Positions 17,165-26,246 of a stretch of 51,027 bases of DNA are shown here, one piece after another. The position numbers and the translations under genes are program-made. Origin of the DNA: Pseudomonadota bacterium (GTDB lineage Bacteria > Pseudomonadota > Gammaproteobacteria > Burkholderiales > Burkholderiaceae_C); the NCBI GenBank assembly GCA_020161215.1, contig JAIUOM010000014.1:1-51027 (forward strand), in the 5' to 3' direction. Below the pieces are notes generated by a model. That model had not been told where the DNA came from. It did not search any database and was given only the letters and a program-made list of their open reading frames with translations. Within the stretch, counting starts at the first letter, position 1, and every line of letters starts with the position of its first letter.

Positions 17165-17601
17165 CACGGGTGCTCCTTGCGGTATCGGGCGATGCGTGCC
17201 AGCGCCTGGTCCAGGTTGGCCTCGCCATAGACCACGTAGCGTTGGTCCACCACGACCGCCGGGAGGGTTGTGATGCCAAGGCTCCAGGCATCGGCGACGC
17301 CCTGATAGGCAGTTTGCAGACGGCGTTGAAGGGACGGACCTCCTGCCTTCAGGCGACGGCGCAGGATGGACTCGGCCTGTTGCAGATCATTGGGCAAGCC
17401 CGCCGCCAGTTCCGCCTCGATGCGTCGGGCTGCATCCAGCTCGATCACGCGCGTGGGTGAGTGCGTACCCTGCAGCGGCGCTCCGGACTCGGTGATGGCC
17501 CAGATTTCCTGGGCGACGGAAGCGCCCGACCACAGTAGAGTCGCCGCGAAGACCAACGCGGGTCTGGACGTACGTGGATGCGTGGACGCGAAGGGGAGCA
17601 T
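17164..17601 (-). CDS. Integrating conjugative element protein TIGR03757 (TrbC-like, thioredoxin-fold)
   Basis: The 145-residue exported protein has signal peptide ALVFAATLLWSGASVAQEIW and a mature domain with LGITTLPAVVVDQRYVVYG, reminiscent of the thioredoxin fold of TrbC. Catalytic Cys residues are absent, as is usual. It is the first gene of the leftward unit TIGR03757-03756-03755-hypothetical-TraG. The promoter should lie in 17602-17800, which it shares with the divergent HU-like gene. Confidence 0.88.
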   Translation of the reverse strand: MLPFASTHPRTSRPALVFAATLLWSGASVAQEIWAITESGAPLQGTHSPTRVIELDAARRIEAELAAGLPNDLQQAESILRRRLKAGGPSLQRRLQTAYQGVADAWSLGITTLPAVVVDQRYVVYGEANLDQALARIARYRKEHP

Positions 17602-17816
17602 GGCGGGGTTCCAAAAGATGGATGACCCCGGTAGTCCAAATCAAAGCGCTGTTGCAGGCCATGAACAATGCGCAGCGCGGCGTGCCCCTATTGGTCCTGG
17701 TGACAACACATGCGGCTTGACCGCAGAGCTGCTGCAGGCGCTGTTGGAAGGAAAGGCGCAGTTTGCGATCGGATATAAACCGAGGACCGCAACCTTCAAA
17801 CCATACCTTCGATATG

Positions 17817-18125
17817 AATCGCGTCCAACTCGTTGAAATCCTCGCTGCCAAGAACGACCTGTCCAAGGCTGCTGCCAATGCGGTTCTCGAGACCTTGATC
17901 GACACCGTTCAGACGGCCGTGAAGAAAGGCGACGCCGTTCAACTCGTTGGCTTTGGCACCTTCAAGTCCGCCAAGCGCGCGGCGCGCAGCGGCAAGAACC
18001 CGTCCACCGGAGCCGCCCTGAAGATCCCGGCTGCGACCGTGCCGAAATTCGTTGCGGGCGCCAAGTTCAAAGCCGTAGTCGATCCTAAGGCCGCCAAGCG
18101 CAAGGCCGAGAAGGCTGGCAAGTAA
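17817..18125 (+). CDS. HU/IHF-family DNA-binding protein
   Basis: The 102-residue histone-like protein has the expected N-terminus (MNRVQLVEILAAKNDLSKAA), the core VQLVGFGTFKSAKRAARSGKNP and the beta-arm with the conserved proline (NPSTGAALKIPAATVPKFVAG). It ends in a Lys/Ala-rich tail (AKRKAEKAGK) longer than in housekeeping HU. The ATG at 17817 aligns with HU starts. No strong ribosome site is visible. It is encoded against the transfer genes on both sides, divergent from TIGR03757. Such element-borne HU may help integrase, relaxase or regulatory nucleoprotein complexes. Confidence 0.92.
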   Translation, partial: NRVQLVEILAAKNDLSKAAANAVLETLIDTVQTAVKKGDAVQLVGFGTFKSAKRAARSGKNPSTGAALKIPAATVPKFVAGAKFKAVVDPKAAKRKAEKAGK

Positions 18126-18185
18126 GCCCGCCATGGATACTCCGATTGATCTCCACCCAATCCACCGGCGACGGTGCTATCGACC

Positions 18186-18668
18186 ATGACTGCGTTCTCT
18201 GAATCGTTCCGATCGGAAGTTGCGCGCATTGCGCGCAAAGAGAACAAGGGGGAGATGAGCTCCCTGCGCAAGACGGCAACGAACCAGCGCGCAGAGATCG
18301 CGACGCTCAAGCGCGACCTCAAGGACTTGGCAGGGCAGGTGCGCAGCTTGGCCAAGGCATTGCAAAAATCCCTGACAGCGGCCGAGCGCCAACAACCCCG
18401 GCGGCAGTCCCCGGATTCGTCCGCAGGGACGCCGGCGGCTGCGAACCGAAGAGGCCGCGCGTTCGTCTTCAGCCATGAGGCGCTGGTCGCCAAGCGGCAG
18501 GCGTTTCACATGACCCAGAAAGAGATGGCGCAGCTGCTCGGCGTGTCGTCGCTGAGCGTCTACAAATGGGAAACCGGTCGGGTCACGCCTCGCGAGGCGC
18601 AACTCGTGCGCGTGCGCGAAGTGCTCCAGATGGGCGTGCGCGAAGCCCGCAGGCAGATTCCGGAGTGA
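18186..18668 (+). CDS. Coiled-coil plus helix-turn-helix DNA-binding protein
   Basis: The 160-residue protein has an N-terminal predicted coiled coil (TATNQRAEIATLKRDLKDLA, then GQVRSLAKALQKSL), a Pro/Arg/Ser linker and a C-terminal Xre-like domain (LVAKRQAFHMTQKEMAQLLG, then VSSLSVYKWETGRVTPREA). The W-E-x-G-x-x-x-P signature is the usual third-helix region of HTH_3/MqsA-type domains. It lies 60 bp after the HU-like gene in the same direction, probably as an operon. It is a good candidate for an element-specific regulator; the target is unknown. The end faces the thioredoxin-like gene. Confidence 0.88.
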   Translation: MTAFSESFRSEVARIARKENKGEMSSLRKTATNQRAEIATLKRDLKDLAGQVRSLAKALQKSLTAAERQQPRRQSPDSSAGTPAAANRRGRAFVFSHEALVAKRQAFHMTQKEMAQLLGVSSLSVYKWETGRVTPREAQLVRVREVLQMGVREARRQIPE

Positions 18669-18697
18669 AGGCCGCGGATCGCCTTCCGACAGGTTGG

Positions 18698-19489
18698 CTA
18701 TCGCGGCATGTCGCCATCGCCGTCGGCGTGGGCTGGTGGGTCCACGGAATCCGTGGGCTTGGCTTCGCCGGGATCGCGGGTGACGAGCATGTCGATCGCC
18801 GACAGCAGTGAATCGCCCGGCACCGGGCCAGGCAGCACCAGGCTCCTGCCGCTCGTGCGATCGACCAGTCGCAGCGAAGGCGTCGCCGTGATGCCCGACG
18901 CAGTGGCTTCCCCTGCCTGTGCCTGCACGGCCCGCGCGGAATGCTCGCTGCGCATGCACGCCTTCAGATCCTCGGACATGCCGGGAAACGCCTCCAGGTC
19001 CGCCACGCCCTGGCCGTTGCCGCGCGTGTTGGCATAGACCCACTGGACCGCCGTCCAGAACGCCTCGTGTCCTGTGGCCTGGCCGGCGCATTCGACCAGG
19101 CGCGCCTCCTGGCTCGCGGCGGGTTCATGGATGGACAGCGGCATGTGGTGCCACTGCAGGCTCACGTCCCGGTGTGCATTGATCCACTGCCGAAGCTGCG
19201 GTGCGTACGCCTTGCAGTACGGGCATTCCAGATCGGCGTAGAAGATGATGTTGAAACGCGCCTCCGGACTGCCCAACCGCCAGGGAGGATCGGCCTCCTG
19301 CGTGATGCTGGCCTGGGGCGAAGGCTGCGGTGCGGGCTCGCCGGGCGCCCTGAACATGAGCCAGATCAGCGGCGCCGCGACCAGCCCGGCGATCAGGGCC
19401 CAATGCCAGCGATGCCAGCGATGCCACCGGCGCGGGCGCCTGCGGAAGGCTTGCACCTGGACTGGAATGGAAGGACGTTTCTGCTTCAT
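18698..19489 (-). CDS. Membrane-anchored DsbA/DsbG-like thiol-disulfide protein of the ICE
   Basis: The 263-residue protein has an Arg/Trp/His-rich cytoplasmic start with a triple HRW repeat (residues 23-31), one membrane anchor (ALIAGLVAAPLIWLMF) and a periplasmic thioredoxin domain with active site CPYC (Cys89, Cys92 in FYADLECPYCKAY). The cis-Pro loop is probably SGITATPSLRLVD. It likely oxidises or isomerises disulfides in the Cys-rich TIGR03755/03756 proteins. It follows the VirB4/TraC gene after a short gap in the same direction. Confidence 0.88.
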   Translation of the reverse strand: MKQKRPSIPVQVQAFRRRPRRWHRWHRWHWALIAGLVAAPLIWLMFRAPGEPAPQPSPQASITQEADPPWRLGSPEARFNIIFYADLECPYCKAYAPQLRQWINAHRDVSLQWHHMPLSIHEPAASQEARLVECAGQATGHEAFWTAVQWVYANTRGNGQGVADLEAFPGMSEDLKACMRSEHSARAVQAQAGEATASGITATPSLRLVDRTSGRSLVLPGPVPGDSLLSAIDMLVTRDPGEAKPTDSVDPPAHADGDGDMPR

Positions 19490-19504
19490 GGCACGCTCCG
19501 GCGA

Positions 19505-22396
19505 TCACTGCGGCAGGTCCAGCGCTGGCGATTCGATGCCGCGCGCCTGGTCGATCTTCTCGGCCACCTTGAACGCTGCTTCCAGTTCGCTGATGCCGTA
19601 CTGCTGCATGAGCTGGTAGCGCTCGGCCTTCTCTTCGGGTTCGGTTTGCGCGAGCGCGAGATAGAGGCTCGGCGGCACGGCGCGGAACAGCACTTCCATG
19701 CTCTTGGAGAGGATGACGCCCTCGGTGAACTTGCCGGCCTCCTTCCTGGAGGAGAGCATCAGCGCTTTCTGTGCGGGCGAGAGTTCGCGGAAGCGCGCGA
19801 TCTTCTCCACCTCGTCCGGCGGCATCGACAGGCACACCCACCACTCGATCATGTTGAGCATGGGTTCTGCGGCGCGGGGCAGGTCGTCGATGTTCTGCGT
19901 CGCGAGCCAGAACCACGCGCCGAGCTTGCGCCACATCTTCGTGATCTTCACGACGTAGGGCGCGAGCAGCGGGTTCTTGGTGATGATGTGCCCCTCATCG
20001 GTGACGTTGATGATCGGGCGGCCCAGGTACTGATCGCGCTCGGCAATGTTGTTCACCGTGCTGATCAGACTGATGTAGGCGATGGAGAGCTGCGCGTTGT
20101 AGCCTTCGCGCGCATAGGTCGCGAGATCCACCAGGGTGATGTCGGCCTCGGGCCAAGGCGTCCCGTCGCGGTCGAACATCTCGCCGTCCGTACCTTGGCA
20201 GAACATGTCCATCGCATCCGCCATTTCCAGCAGCCGCACGCGCCGCATCTCGGGCAGCGTGCTGTCGTTGCCCCGCGCGCGCAGCGCATCGCGCACGTCG
20301 CGCGTGAGCACCGTGCGCTTCTCAGCACTCTCGCCGTGGCAGCGCTCGGCAGCATCCAGAATGCACTGGCGGATCAGCGAGCGATCGGCCCGGGTCATTC
20401 GGGCTTCTTCCTTGTCTTCGCCACCCGTGATCATCAGCCGCGCGGTGATCTCCAACTCGCCCAGCACATCGCGCTGCTCGTCCGGCTCCATGGTCGAGGC
20501 ATCGGGTGGCAGGTCTTCGTCCAGCGCATCGGCATCGAGCGTCTGCACGTCGCTGGGCGTTTCGATCAGCCGGCGTGCATCGGCGAATGGTGCCAGGGTC
20601 ACGCCCGAGCCGGGTGCCAGCTTCACGCGGTTGACCGTCAGACCCAGGCGCCTGGCGAAGTCACTGAACAAGCCGAAACTGTTGCCAGCCTCCACGATGA
20701 AGAGACGCGGCCGGTAGATGGCCGTGACCTGGTTCAGCAGATTGTTGAGCGTGGCGCTCTTGCCGGAGCCGGTCGGGCCGAAGAGGAACAGATGGGCGTT
20801 CATCTGCCGGTCCAGGCGGTTGAGCGGGTCGAAGGTGATCGGACCGCCGCCGCGGTTGAACATCGTGATGCCGGGGTGCCCCGTGCCCTGGGCGCGGCCC
20901 CACACCGGCGACAGGTTCGCCGCGTGCTGCGCGAACATCAGTTGCGTGTACCACTTCTTGCGATCCTGGCTGGGGTTGTAGCAACACGGCAGCCAGCGCA
21001 GGTAGCTGTTGAGCGGTGCCACCTCGTCGTCCTCGCGCACGGGCTGCAGGCCGGCGTTGAGCATCACATTCGCCAGATCCAGTCCGCGCCGGTCCAGCTC
21101 TGCTTCGTCGCGTCCGCGCAAATAGAACGCCAGCGTTCCCCGGTAGAGCTTGTGCGCGCTGCCGATGAGGGAGCGGGCCTCGTGCACGTCCTTGAGCGTC
21201 TGCTCCGACGCCAACGTCTCGCCGACGGCCTTTCTCGCCAGGTGGTTGAGGTCCGATTCGAGGACATCCTGCGGTGTGGCGACCATCGTCAGACACATCA
21301 GGGTGTCTTCAGGCATCTGGTCGAACAGCGTGTTGATGGCATCCCCTTTGCGGATCTCGCCGGTTAGGTGCCCCGTGCCGGGCGGCATGCGCAGTCGATC
21401 GGTGATCAGCACGCGGTGCGGCATGCCGTCGAAATACCAGGTGCCATGCGCCACGTCGGAGCGCGGCTGGCCAAAGAACAGCCGCTGGCTGAAATCTCGC
21501 CCGCTCACCAATTCAATCTCGCCGTCTTCGGTCTCGTCTGGATAGCGCGCCAGCGCATAGAAGCGCTCCCGGTCCTCGGCCCTAGGCCCGAGCAGTGTGG
21601 GGCGCGGGTTGAACCACCGCAGCAGCCAGTCGTGGACGTCGGCCGCGGCCATGCGCCGGGCCTGAATGCCGGCGTTCGCCAAGCCACCGCTCAGGCGGTC
21701 GCAGACGATGCCCAGCATCTGCTCCGGCGTCTGGCCACGGCGGCTTGTCTGGCCCTGTCCATGCCCGGTCACGCGGCGATAGACCACCATGCGCACGCGC
21801 CGCGTCTGGCCGCGCCAACGCAGCCGCGTGACCACCGTGTCCTCGAACAGGCCACCCGGCTTGGCTACCGCGCGCAGGTGGTGGCCGAAGAAGCGAAGGT
21901 AGAACTCGGTGAAGGCCGTGCCGCGGGCGCGCGGCTGCACGTAGTCGCGCAGGTTCTCCATGTACTGGTCGAAGCTGGGTTCGTCCTGCGCATAGAGCTG
22001 CAGCACCCAGGGGTGCTCGTCCAGTTCATCGAAGCTGTCCTGCAGCGCGTTTTCGAGCGCATCGCGGGCATGCGCGAGCCAGCCGGGTTCCCGGCCCTCG
22101 GTGCCCAGCGGCACCAGTTCGTAGAAGGCCGCCACCGATTGCCCGTCCTCCAGCAGCATGGACTTCGACTCGGGCAGGAACTCCACCCAGGGCAGCAACT
22201 CCACGAACGACGGCGCGACGTCATAGAGCGCCTGTTCGTTCGCCACGGTCGCCGGCCGGCGGCCCTGGACCGCCGACCCGGGTTCGGGGATGCCGGCCTG
22301 ACGCAAGGCCTCGACATGGCGCTGCCAGCCGTCCGGCTGCTCTTCACCGCCAGCGCCGGATGCGGCCAGCTTCGGCCAGGGGAATTTCCAGCGCAT
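19505..22396 (-). CDS. traC: Conjugative ATPase TraC/VirB4 (TIGR03744)
   Basis: This is the large cytoplasmic ATPase (963 residues) that powers the type IV secretion channel. The Walker A motif LFGPTGSGKSATLNNLL lies near residue 540 and the Walker B region IINVTDEGHI near residue 795, followed by WLATQNIDDLPRAAEPML. Its length is normal for the PFGI-1-type subfamily. The ATG overlaps the stop of the lipoprotein gene upstream (TGATG), so the two are translationally coupled. Confidence 0.95.
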   Translation of the reverse strand: MRWKFPWPKLAASGAGGEEQPDGWQRHVEALRQAGIPEPGSAVQGRRPATVANEQALYDVAPSFVELLPWVEFLPESKSMLLEDGQSVAAFYELVPLGTEGREPGWLAHARDALENALQDSFDELDEHPWVLQLYAQDEPSFDQYMENLRDYVQPRARGTAFTEFYLRFFGHHLRAVAKPGGLFEDTVVTRLRWRGQTRRVRMVVYRRVTGHGQGQTSRRGQTPEQMLGIVCDRLSGGLANAGIQARRMAAADVHDWLLRWFNPRPTLLGPRAEDRERFYALARYPDETEDGEIELVSGRDFSQRLFFGQPRSDVAHGTWYFDGMPHRVLITDRLRMPPGTGHLTGEIRKGDAINTLFDQMPEDTLMCLTMVATPQDVLESDLNHLARKAVGETLASEQTLKDVHEARSLIGSAHKLYRGTLAFYLRGRDEAELDRRGLDLANVMLNAGLQPVREDDEVAPLNSYLRWLPCCYNPSQDRKKWYTQLMFAQHAANLSPVWGRAQGTGHPGITMFNRGGGPITFDPLNRLDRQMNAHLFLFGPTGSGKSATLNNLLNQVTAIYRPRLFIVEAGNSFGLFSDFARRLGLTVNRVKLAPGSGVTLAPFADARRLIETPSDVQTLDADALDEDLPPDASTMEPDEQRDVLGELEITARLMITGGEDKEEARMTRADRSLIRQCILDAAERCHGESAEKRTVLTRDVRDALRARGNDSTLPEMRRVRLLEMADAMDMFCQGTDGEMFDRDGTPWPEADITLVDLATYAREGYNAQLSIAYISLISTVNNIAERDQYLGRPIINVTDEGHIITKNPLLAPYVVKITKMWRKLGAWFWLATQNIDDLPRAAEPMLNMIEWWVCLSMPPDEVEKIARFRELSPAQKALMLSSRKEAGKFTEGVILSKSMEVLFRAVPPSLYLALAQTEPEEKAERYQLMQQYGISELEAAFKVAEKIDQARGIESPALDLPQ

Positions 22397-22836
22397 CAGT
22401 AGTCCTCCACCCGCTCGCCCGGCATGGCGTACTGGATGCGCTGGTACAGCGGGAAGACCGTCGTGTAGCCCGGCACGGGGACGGGGTCCGTGCCTGTAAG
22501 GTGCGGGTACACATACATCACGAGATCGGGATTCGGCAGACGCTGGAACTGGCGACGGACCTCATTGCGCGCGGTGCGCGTGTAGCGCATCTGTTCGGCG
22601 GGCGCGGCCTGCACGTCCGCTTCGGTCAGCGGACGGCGCAGGCTCTGGCGCGCATCCAGAAACTGCCTGCGTGCGACCTGACCGGTGCCACCGCCGCCGC
22701 TACCTGTTTCCTGCTGCCAGATGTCCATCATCGTGCGGTCGCTATGGGTCAGCAGTTCTTCCTTGCTGGTGGCGCAGCCACTGAGTACGGCGACGGCGAG
22801 GGCCAGCGCCAGACCCTTATTCAAGTTCGAGAGCAT
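22396..22836 (-). CDS. Conjugative transfer region lipoprotein TIGR03751
   Basis: The 146-residue outer-membrane-type lipoprotein has a signal sequence LALALAVAVLSGCATSKEEL with lipobox LSGC at the predicted modified Cys. It is a TraV/VirB7-like component of the channel. The C-terminal half contains PNPDLVMYVYPHLTGTDPVP. Its 5' end overlaps the TIGR03752 gene by 20 bp, and its stop overlaps the traC start. Confidence 0.9.
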   Translation of the reverse strand: MLSNLNKGLALALAVAVLSGCATSKEELLTHSDRTMMDIWQQETGSGGGGTGQVARRQFLDARQSLRRPLTEADVQAAPAEQMRYTRTARNEVRRQFQRLPNPDLVMYVYPHLTGTDPVPVPGYTTVFPLYQRIQYAMPGERVEDY

Positions 22837-24238
22837 GGCTTTCTCCTGCGCGGTGATCGACCTTGCGGCCTTCGGGATCGAAGTCGATGGCGAGCGGTTT
22901 TTCGAGGTGGATAGCGACCTTGGCGCCGGGCTGAACGTACACCGCCGCGAACGCCTGGCCGTAGAGCTTGTTGACCCAGTTCGACATTTCCTGGACGCCA
23001 CCGGCGAGAATCCGGCCCACGGCTTCCTGACCGCTGATGCCCACGGTGCCGATGGAGCCGTCCGAGCCGACGTAGGACATCTGGCCGCTGTCGCTTTCGA
23101 TGAGCGAAGCCACGCCGGCACCAGCCGCCGTGATCAGGGCCTGCGAACCGAGGTACTGCTGGGCGTTGCTGCGCCGCTCCCCACTGACGCAGGGAATGCC
23201 ATAGGGATCGCTGATCCAGCCCAGGCCATCGCGTTGCTGGTTGTTCTGCTGGTTGCCCTCGCGATCCTCGGGAATGGTGCGGATGGTTCCGTCATGAAAG
23301 ACAAAGGTGATGCTGCGCACCTGGCCGCGCACGCACGACAGTGTCCAGTCGCCCGAGGCGGTGCCGCTGAACACGGCACCCGCCACATCGGGAATGTCGA
23401 TGCCGTTGGCCGTGAGGTTGTCCGGTCCGACCAACACCTTGAAGGGGTACGGGTCGTTCACCGTGCCGTCGATCGGCACACGGCCGATCAGGGCCGTCAT
23501 CGCCACCGACCCCATGAGGGTGGAGTTCGTCGGAACCGTATAAACAGCCTTGGCGGTCTTGACCCCGGCGGCGCGCGCGCCCGCGTTCGCGACGGTTTCC
23601 GCCGTGGTTTCCAGCGTGCGCTGCGCCGGGCCGAAGCTCGTGGGGAAGCTCATGGCACCACTGGACGAGGCGCGGCCCTCGGCCTTCTTCGCGTCGTCCG
23701 GTTCCACCCACCGCACACCGCCTTCCATCCCGGCCACTTCGCCGTCGCCATCGCCGTCACGCAGCCCCAGGCCCACTGGCAGGTCGGCGTGGCCGCCGCC
23801 GCGACCACCGATGCTGTCCAGGCGCCGCTGCAAGTCCGCGAGCAGGCCCTCGGTCTGCTGACGCTCGCTCGCGGCCTGCTGCTGGTCGCGGCGCAGGTTG
23901 GAGCGCTCGGATTCGAGCGCGGAATTGATGCGCTGGTCGATCGAGTTCTCACGCTGGCGCAGGCGCTGGTTCTCCTCGCGCTGGGACTTGTTGTCGGACA
24001 GCGCGGTCTGAAGCTCGGTGCGCAGTTGCTTCACCTGTGCCACCAGCGTGGCCACGGTATCGCGGGGGGTATCGCCCTCGATGCCCAGCGCCTTCATCTC
24101 TTCGGGCGTGAGCCGGCTTCCCGTTTCCGTCGGGGAGGGGGCCGAGGCCTCGCCGCCCGAGAACAGCCGGATGCCGATGAACAGCACCAGGAGCGCCACG
24201 GGAATCATCAGCCATTTCAGGAGTCCGTTACTGCGCAT
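22817..24238 (-). CDS. TraB/VirB10-like conjugation protein TIGR03752 (PFL_4705 family)
   Basis: The 473-residue protein has an N-terminal inner-membrane anchor (LLKWLMIPVALLVLFIGIRLF), a long coiled coil (about residues 60-140: TLVAQVKQLRTELQTALSDN and the following Arg/Gln-rich heptads), a Gly-rich hinge and a C-terminal domain with VPTNSTLMGSVAMTALIGRVP. This is the architecture of TraB, the scaffold linking both membranes in the secretion channel. The start overlaps the end of the TIGR03749 gene by 11 bp. The stop is inside the lipoprotein gene. Confidence 0.92.
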   Translation of the reverse strand: MRSNGLLKWLMIPVALLVLFIGIRLFSGGEASAPSPTETGSRLTPEEMKALGIEGDTPRDTVATLVAQVKQLRTELQTALSDNKSQREENQRLRQRENSIDQRINSALESERSNLRRDQQQAASERQQTEGLLADLQRRLDSIGGRGGGHADLPVGLGLRDGDGDGEVAGMEGGVRWVEPDDAKKAEGRASSSGAMSFPTSFGPAQRTLETTAETVANAGARAAGVKTAKAVYTVPTNSTLMGSVAMTALIGRVPIDGTVNDPYPFKVLVGPDNLTANGIDIPDVAGAVFSGTASGDWTLSCVRGQVRSITFVFHDGTIRTIPEDREGNQQNNQQRDGLGWISDPYGIPCVSGERRSNAQQYLGSQALITAAGAGVASLIESDSGQMSYVGSDGSIGTVGISGQEAVGRILAGGVQEMSNWVNKLYGQAFAAVYVQPGAKVAIHLEKPLAIDFDPEGRKVDHRAGESHALELE

Positions 24239-25151
24239 GGCGAGCCTCCTTGTTGTCGGTGGCTTCGGCTTCCGGATGCGGCAGATTTGCGGCGGGGTCG
24301 AAGCGGTGGATCGCCGGCAGCAGCGACTGCGCCAGGCCGCGCCCGCGCGTCACCAGGTACAGGACGGTCGTGTCCTCGGGCGTTCCGCGCGGGCCGAGTG
24401 TCTCGTGCTGGAAGGTGGCCGTGAGGAAATCGCCTTGCAGAACGCGCGGGTCGAGGGTGATCCAGCTACTGCTGCCGTTGGTGAGGCGCGCGGCGGTGAC
24501 CCACTGATCCTCCAGGCGCCAGGAGGCGAGCGCGGCCGCACGCACCGGCAGCGACGGCATCAGCGTGCCCAGGTCCAGGTCGCGGCGCAGGTTCACCCGC
24601 ATCACGCCCGGCAGCGGCTCGACCGTGCGCAGCGGCGCATAGAGGTTCTGCGCGGCGAAGCGCGTCAGCACGACCGGGACAGGGGTTTCGCGCCGCGCCG
24701 TCCGCGCGCCTGCCTGATCCTGGGCGAGCGTCGGGGGCGCGTCGGCACCCTGCGGCTGATCGCCATAGCGCGCCGGAGTGCTGTGGCCCTCGACGATGCG
24801 CACCGGCTCCAGTTCGGCTTCGCCGTCCTTGGCCGGCTCGGCAGCGATGTCCAGCAGGATCAAGGCGCCCGTGTCGGCGTCTTGCAGTTGCAGCCGCGTG
24901 GGTTCGATCGGCTCACTGGCGCGCAGGTACACCGCGCCGCCCGCGCTCTGCACGCGCAGGCGTTCGCCCACGCCGGCCGGCACGCCCACGCGGACGTTCC
25001 GGTCGATGAACACGATGCGTTCCTGGCCGACACGCAACGGCACCGCCAGCGGCATGCGTTCCCAGCGCAGGATCTCCAACGCATGGGCGGGTGCTGCGAC
25101 CACGACCAGCAGTCCCAGCAGCGTGAGTACAGGGTGCTTCATGGGCTTCAT
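24228..25151 (-). CDS. TraK-like conjugation protein TIGR03749 (PFL_4704 family)
   Basis: The 307-residue periplasmic protein has signal peptide HPVLTLLGLLVVVAAPAHA, followed by EILRWERMPLAVPLRVGQER, the beta-rich start typical of TraK/VirB9-type secretin-like components. The middle contains low-complexity charged segments. It starts at ATG 25151, overlapping the stop of TIGR03746 by four bases (ATGA). Signal-peptide cleavage is expected after AHA. The coupling and order match the usual 03746-03749-03752-03751 series. Confidence 0.9.
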   Translation of the reverse strand: MKPMKHPVLTLLGLLVVVAAPAHALEILRWERMPLAVPLRVGQERIVFIDRNVRVGVPAGVGERLRVQSAGGAVYLRASEPIEPTRLQLQDADTGALILLDIAAEPAKDGEAELEPVRIVEGHSTPARYGDQPQGADAPPTLAQDQAGARTARRETPVPVVLTRFAAQNLYAPLRTVEPLPGVMRVNLRRDLDLGTLMPSLPVRAAALASWRLEDQWVTAARLTNGSSSWITLDPRVLQGDFLTATFQHETLGPRGTPEDTTVLYLVTRGRGLAQSLLPAIHRFDPAANLPHPEAEATDNKEARHAQ

Positions 25152-25840
25152 GGGGTGGGTCCTCCTTGGGGCGCTGGCGGAGACAGGCCGCCAGAGGCCG
25201 GGCGCGTCGGCTCCGGGGTGTTGATGCGCTGGGGCGTGCCGTCGTAGCAGTCGAGCGCCAGGCCGAACGGGTTGCGCGAGGGATCGACGTCCACCCGCGT
25301 GACCTTGATGGGGTAGCGCACCAGGGCGCGCTTGACCTGCTCGGCGCCGTAGTACTCGTCGGCGCTGATGTCCAGCGTCACCACCCAGTCGCGGTCGGAG
25401 ACGACGCGCACGCGGGCGGTGGGGTCGTCGCCATAGCCGCGGCCGGGGATCTCATAAATCCCGCGCACGCGCTGCCGCAGCTCGCCCGTGGAGCGGCGGT
25501 AGTCGTAGTCCGCCCGCAGGAAGGCCTGGCAGGATGGGGTGAGGTACGGCGAGAGCGTGTGGAGATTACGCGCGTAGTCCTCTTCGCCATTCGTCGGCCA
25601 GCGGTTGAGGGTCTGGAACACGTAGAACGTGAACGCATAGACCGATTCGGGCGGAACTTCCCACCACTTGCGGGTACTGCCGGAGCGCAGGTCAGGCGGG
25701 ACGTGGATGGTCAGGTCGCGCGGAGCACTCCACCAGCCGCCACCCATGACCAGGGCGATGATGACCAATGCGCCCGCGCCCAGCCTCAGCGTCTTGATGT
25801 GCGCCTGCAGGTGGATGATCTCGTTCTTGAATCGGCTCAT
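25148..25840 (-). CDS. TraE-like conjugation protein TIGR03746 (PFL_4703 family)
   Basis: The 230-residue protein has an N-terminal amphipathic start (MSRFKNEIIHLQAHIKTLRL), one membrane anchor (GAGALVIIALVMGGGWWSA) and a periplasmic domain (PPESVYAFTFYVFQTLNRWP, ARVRVVSDRDWVVTLDISAD). This is the layout of TraE/VirB8-like channel subunits. The start codon overlaps the stop of TIGR03750 by four bases. The Pro-rich end (PASGGLSPPAPQGGPTP) is unconserved. Confidence 0.9.
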   Translation of the reverse strand: MSRFKNEIIHLQAHIKTLRLGAGALVIIALVMGGGWWSAPRDLTIHVPPDLRSGSTRKWWEVPPESVYAFTFYVFQTLNRWPTNGEEDYARNLHTLSPYLTPSCQAFLRADYDYRRSTGELRQRVRGIYEIPGRGYGDDPTARVRVVSDRDWVVTLDISADEYYGAEQVKRALVRYPIKVTRVDVDPSRNPFGLALDCYDGTPQRINTPEPTRPASGGLSPPAPQGGPTP

Positions 25841-26235
25841 CGAGCGCTCCTGCGTGTGGTCCAGAAGCCCGAGCGCGAAATCAGCACGTGGCCACCTACC
25901 CAGCCGGCCGCGAGCGGATGGCGTGTCGCGATGCGCCACTGAAGCTGCCGGTACAGCCATGTGTCGGGACGGCCGCGCTTGAGCCGACGCAGGATGCCGC
26001 CCCCGATGAACACGCCGAGGGCCACGCCCAGGACGACGAACGTCGGCGCAATGGCGATCGTGCGGAACACCCAGGACAGCGGCGCGCCGACCAGCAGGCC
26101 GGCGGCGCCGGACAGGCCGCAGCAGATCCACAGCTCGTCGGCGGTGAGGCCGCGCACGACCACTGGATGGCGGTTGAGCCGGTGCGGAAGGAACGTGACC
26201 GTCCCGTCCGCACGGACGTGCTGCTGCTCGGACAT
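25837..26235 (-). CDS. TraL-like conjugation protein TIGR03750
   Basis: The 132-residue inner-membrane protein resembles TraL/VirB3: RLNRHPVVVRGLTADELWIC is followed by two adjacent membrane segments (GLSGAAGLLVGAPLSWVF and IAPTFVVLGVALGVFIGGGI) and a basic C-terminal half (LKRGRPDTWLYRQLQWRIA). Its stop overlaps the ATG of TIGR03746, and it follows TIGR03745 closely. It is part of the core channel operon. Confidence 0.9.
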   Translation of the reverse strand: MSEQQHVRADGTVTFLPHRLNRHPVVVRGLTADELWICCGLSGAAGLLVGAPLSWVFRTIAIAPTFVVLGVALGVFIGGGILRRLKRGRPDTWLYRQLQWRIATRHPLAAGWVGGHVLISRSGFWTTRRSAR

Positions 26236-26246
26236 ACCGACCTCGC

